Shown here piece after piece: positions 18,887-21,062 of a DNA stretch of 21,062 nucleotides. This DNA comes from Mikrocytos mackini (lineage: Eukaryota > Endomyxa > Ascetosporea > Mikrocytida > Mikrocytiidae), in assembly GCA_030180075.1 (NCBI GenBank), contig JASNJN010000324.1, positions 3,634-24,695 of the forward strand. Reading direction: 5' to 3'. The translations under genes and the position numbers were made by a program. The stretch's first letter is position 1; each line of letters begins with the position of its first letter. The notes beneath the pieces were generated by a model that worked only from the letters and a program-made list of their open reading frames with translations, was not told the origin of the DNA and ran no database searches.

Positions 18887-19810
18887 ATGGTCCTAGAAAC
18901 CAACAATACCCGACCGCCAACATGGCAAAGTAACCAGCATGTGGCTAGTGATTCCGATAGCGTTACCGTAAACTCACCCGTGGCATCGGAACCTACCACA
19001 GGGCCAACACCCAATGCTCGACAACATCGGACTTATCGCAATGTTCGGCCCCGAGAGCACGAACAAATGCTCGAATTGCGTAACGCGGGAGAGTCTTATG
19101 GTCAGATAGCCAGACGCCTGACGAAATCTAAGAGTACCGTTGCAAGCGCCATAACTCGCAGTAGCCCAAGTGGCTTTAACGCGCAAGAAAGGATAGCACT
19201 GCAAATCAACACAGCTGCTCTTGGAACCAAAGGGGATGGTATATCGAGGCCGACAACAGGCATCGCGCAGGAGATCCTGCAGATACNTGGTAGGAGAACT
19301 GTGATCACGGCTGAAATTGGAAGGGAAATAGTGCAATTGCTGGAAAGTGATGAATCAAATGAAACTGATTNTCTAAAACTAAGTCCTACAGAATGTATAC
19401 AAGACGAAATTGATAAAGAGCTAGAAATAGAAGATGATAATCTAGAGGACGAAGGAAGCGAAATTGGAAATCAATATAATGATGTTCTGAATTCAAGCGA
19501 CGTACAGATTATGGATTCAATGTTTGTTCGAAAAGAAAGTGAAGTTAGTAAACATGACGACAATTTAGAAGAAGAAATAGACAGATACATGGTGACAACA
19601 TCTAAAAAGACATTTACAAATTACTGGAGATATAATGACAGTTTTAAACTTCTTAGAAGAATAGCAACTGTCTTTAAAACGTATATAGTCTCAAATGGGG
19701 AACTGGAACGTATCTTTTCGAGTGCAAAATTTCTTTCAGAAGGAAGAAAGAATAGGATTTCAGTAAAACAAATTGAACATAGATTAAAGATGAAATTTAA
19801 TACTCCATAA
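18887..19810 (+). CDS. chimeric transposase-derived ORF: helix-turn-helix N-half, hAT dimerisation C-half
   Basis: One frame of 307 codons from ATG 18887. The first half has a polar Ser/Thr/Pro-rich head, then a helix-turn-helix (HEQMLELRNAGESYGQIARR, with the turn in ESYGQIA and recognition helix KSKSTVASAI) at about residues 57-91, of the type seen in Tc1/mariner-like transposases. The second half is acidic (LEIEDDNLEDEGSEI) and ends in a hAT C-terminal dimerisation motif: YWRYND, LLRRIA, then ELERIFSSAKFLSEGRKNRI and KMKFN. The hAT catalytic core and BED finger are missing. Base composition breaks: 30 of 60 G/C at 19081-19140 against 17 of 60 at 19621-19680. Two N bases (19287, 19371) lie near the junction, so a misassembly or an insertion of one element into another is possible. 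A captured, domesticated protein is the alternative. Confidence 0.65.
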   Translation: MVLETNNTRPPTWQSNQHVASDSDSVTVNSPVASEPTTGPTPNARQHRTYRNVRPREHEQMLELRNAGESYGQIARRLTKSKSTVASAITRSSPSGFNAQERIALQINTAALGTKGDGISRPTTGIAQEILQIXGRRTVITAEIGREIVQLLESDESNETDXLKLSPTECIQDEIDKELEIEDDNLEDEGSEIGNQYNDVLNSSDVQIMDSMFVRKESEVSKHDDNLEEEIDRYMVTTSKKTFTNYWRYNDSFKLLRRIATVFKTYIVSNGELERIFSSAKFLSEGRKNRISVKQIEHRLKMKFNTP

Positions 19811-20079
19811 GTTAATTAAGTTTAATTTTTTAATTTTTGAACTTGACTATGTTTATACTTTATTACACGCACTTTACAATCTTGATTCGTTATTCTACAT
19901 AAATCTTGAAATTACACTATAAATCCGCCTATAAATCAATATTATATCAACTACATATACGTTTAATGGTCTTATAAACAACCTCCGATAAGATATTTCC
20001 AAAATTTGCGATTCTCCTTACAAATTCGAAACAAAAAGCCCATCAAACAGCCCAAATAACAAAATTTTTATAACCATAT
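19811..20079. other. AT-rich stretch, nothing recognised
   Basis: Follows the stop of the hAT-like ORF. It is possibly internal sequence of the same element. No reading frame or repeat stands out. Confidence 0.4.
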
Positions 20080-20485
20080 TTTGACTAATGTCACGTTTTT
20101 AGTGCAATTCGTCAATGACGAATTTTCCCATTTAGTCAATTGACAGTTTTTGGTGTTTGACAGTTTTTTCAAAAAAAGCTGACTAATGTGTCGTGTTTTT
20201 GGCACAAACTGTCAATTTGATTTTGACCCTATTTAGTCAAATTAGTCAATTGACCGACGTAGTCAATTTTTTTTTAAAAAATGACTAATTAGTCAGTTTT
20301 TTGTCACGTTTTTGAATGATTTTTAAAAAACACTTTAGTCAAACCCTAAAACTGTCAATTGAAAATATGGCGTTTTTAAAAAATTATTCAATTTTGACGA
20401 ATGACTAAAAACCCCATTCATTGACTAAAAAATTGACTAAATTTCGAGGGTCTCGTGACTAATTAGTCAAAAAAATTGACTATTA
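20080..20485. repeat. dense TTAGTCA/TGACTAA motif field, subterminal repeats of a hAT-like element
   Basis: I count about fifteen TGACTA or TAGTCA words in about 405 bases, on both strands, often paired with GTCAATTGAC. The 14-base palindrome TGACTAATTAGTCA occurs twice (near 20282 and 20457). Longer degenerate units can be seen: a TGACTAATGT...GTTTTT...CATTTAGTCAATTGAC order recurs about 100 bases apart from 20082 and 20180. The field runs directly into the hAT-like terminus at 20483-20495. Clusters of short motifs near the ends are the usual binding sites of hAT transposases. Confidence 0.7.
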
Positions 20486-20495
20486 CCCATCACTG
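20483..20495 (-). repeat. hAT-like terminal inverted repeat end (CAGTGATGGGTAA on the minus strand)
   Basis: The 13 bases read on the minus strand as CAGTGATGGGTAA, matching the CA(G)nnnTGGG form typical of hAT termini. The next eight bases outward, GTTTAAAC, would be the target duplication. No second copy followed by the opposite end is in the window, so the left end is missing or was lost. Confidence 0.5.
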
Positions 20496-20503
20496 GTTTA
20501 AAC

Positions 20504-20763
20504 TCATATCGCCTCGATAATACATACTTTTGGCAAATACGTCACATTTCACATTAAAAACGATGTAAATAACACTATGTGATTGATAATGAGTTATTTA
20601 ACGATATTTCGCGGTTTCGCGGGAAAATCTCATGTTTTAGACATATATTTGTCAAATGTATGCAAAATTGACAGGGAAAAATTTGGGGCAAAATGAAACA
20701 GCCTTTATATCACCCAAATTTAAAAATTTTATTAAGAATTTGGGGCAAAACGAAACGAATGGG
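20504..20763. repeat. spacer with TTTGGGGCAAAA repeats
   Basis: TTTGGGGCAAAA occurs exactly at 20682-20693 and 20739-20750, then again inside the palindrome at 20799-20810 and in inverted form near 21016-21027. Variants (GGGGGCAAAT at 20762, TTGGTGCAAAA at 20780) lie between. The rest is AT-rich with a short CG-rich word (TTTCGCGGTTTCGCGGGAAAA) near 20608, and no gene. Confidence 0.6.
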
Positions 20764-21062
20764 GGCAAATTTTAACGAATTGGTGCAAAATGCAATTATT
20801 TGGGGCAAAACGCGATCCGAGTCGGGATGTTTTACACATCGCAACAGCTGTATGACAATATTTTTCAGAGACTAAGCCTGANNAATATTGTTATTCAGCT
20901 GTTGCGATGTGTAAAACATCGCAACAGCTGTATGACAATATTTTTCAGGCTTAGTCTCTGAAAAATATTGTCATACAGCTGTTGCGATGTGTAAAACATC
21001 CCGACTCGGATCGCGTTTTGCCCCAAATAATTGCATTTTGCACCAATTCGTTAAAATTTGCC
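20764..21062. repeat. nested palindrome, arms at least 147 bp, centred at 20913, cut by the window edge
   Basis: Bases 20764-20910 are the inverted complement of 20916-21062 with a five-base centre. I found only two mismatches plus the two N bases at 20882-20883, which face AA. Each arm is itself an inverted repeat: the 33-base unit starting ACATCGCAACAGCTG occurs at 20836, inverted ending at 20910, again at 20916, and inverted ending at 20990. The four copies therefore alternate in orientation around a short AGACTAAGC-type spacer. The arm probably continues beyond 21062. It could be a foldback transposon, a recent inverted duplication, or a chimeric-read artefact near a contig end. Confidence 0.9.

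Noticed and set aside
20693-20875. 60-codon ORF entering the palindrome.
   Set aside because: Composed of the GGGGCAAAA repeat and the palindrome arm; no coding signal.

Overview
The window is AT-rich eukaryotic DNA with no visible introns, three host-type genes, wide AT-rich spacers and a heavy load of DNA transposons (two Mutator-like/MULE elements, one Merlin/ISXO2-like element and hAT-type remnants). This fits a transposon-rich microsporidium best: intronless AT-rich genes, orphan membrane and secreted proteins, and the combination of Merlin, MULE and hAT elements. It is an inference from gene content only. Another AT-rich protist such as a parabasalid or amoebozoan cannot be excluded, and an ABCA-class transporter would be unusual for a derived microsporidium.

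Layout. 1-1453 (minus): a MULE transposase (MULE-A) that runs off the left edge, with both visible catalytic aspartates intact and a likely frameshift near its N-terminus. 1760-6775 (plus): a full-size ABCA-type ABC transporter whose frame contains one early in-frame TAA. 7796-8962 (plus): an unrecognised single-pass membrane protein. 9301-10260 (minus): a Merlin/ISXO2-like transposase broken by one in-frame TAA. 10774-11090: a GC-rich island with a tRNA-like A-box/B-box pair, possibly a SINE-like piece. 11694-16110: a second MULE (MULE-B), 4.4 kb, with about 260-bp terminal inverted repeats that contain the transposase start codon. Its transposase can be followed through five frame changes and one stop to a C-terminal SWIM and then a PHD finger. 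16771-18117 (plus): an unrecognised secreted type I membrane protein with a serine-rich stalk. 18485-18664: a 21/22-bp tandem repeat. 18887-19810 (plus): a chimeric ORF joining a GC-rich helix-turn-helix half to an AT-rich hAT dimerisation half. 20080-20495: a field of TTAGTCA/TGACTAA motifs ending in a hAT-like terminus. 20764-21062: a nested palindrome of about 300 bp cut by the right edge.

The three host-type genes show no operon-like link and do not form an obvious pathway; what they share is membrane or secretory location. The ABC gene is intact for about 4.8 kb after its one stop, whereas MULE-B carries many indels, so most of the breaks in the transposons are probably real decay rather than poor sequence. 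Single N bases (111, 841, 19287, 19371, 20882-20883) mark unresolved positions.
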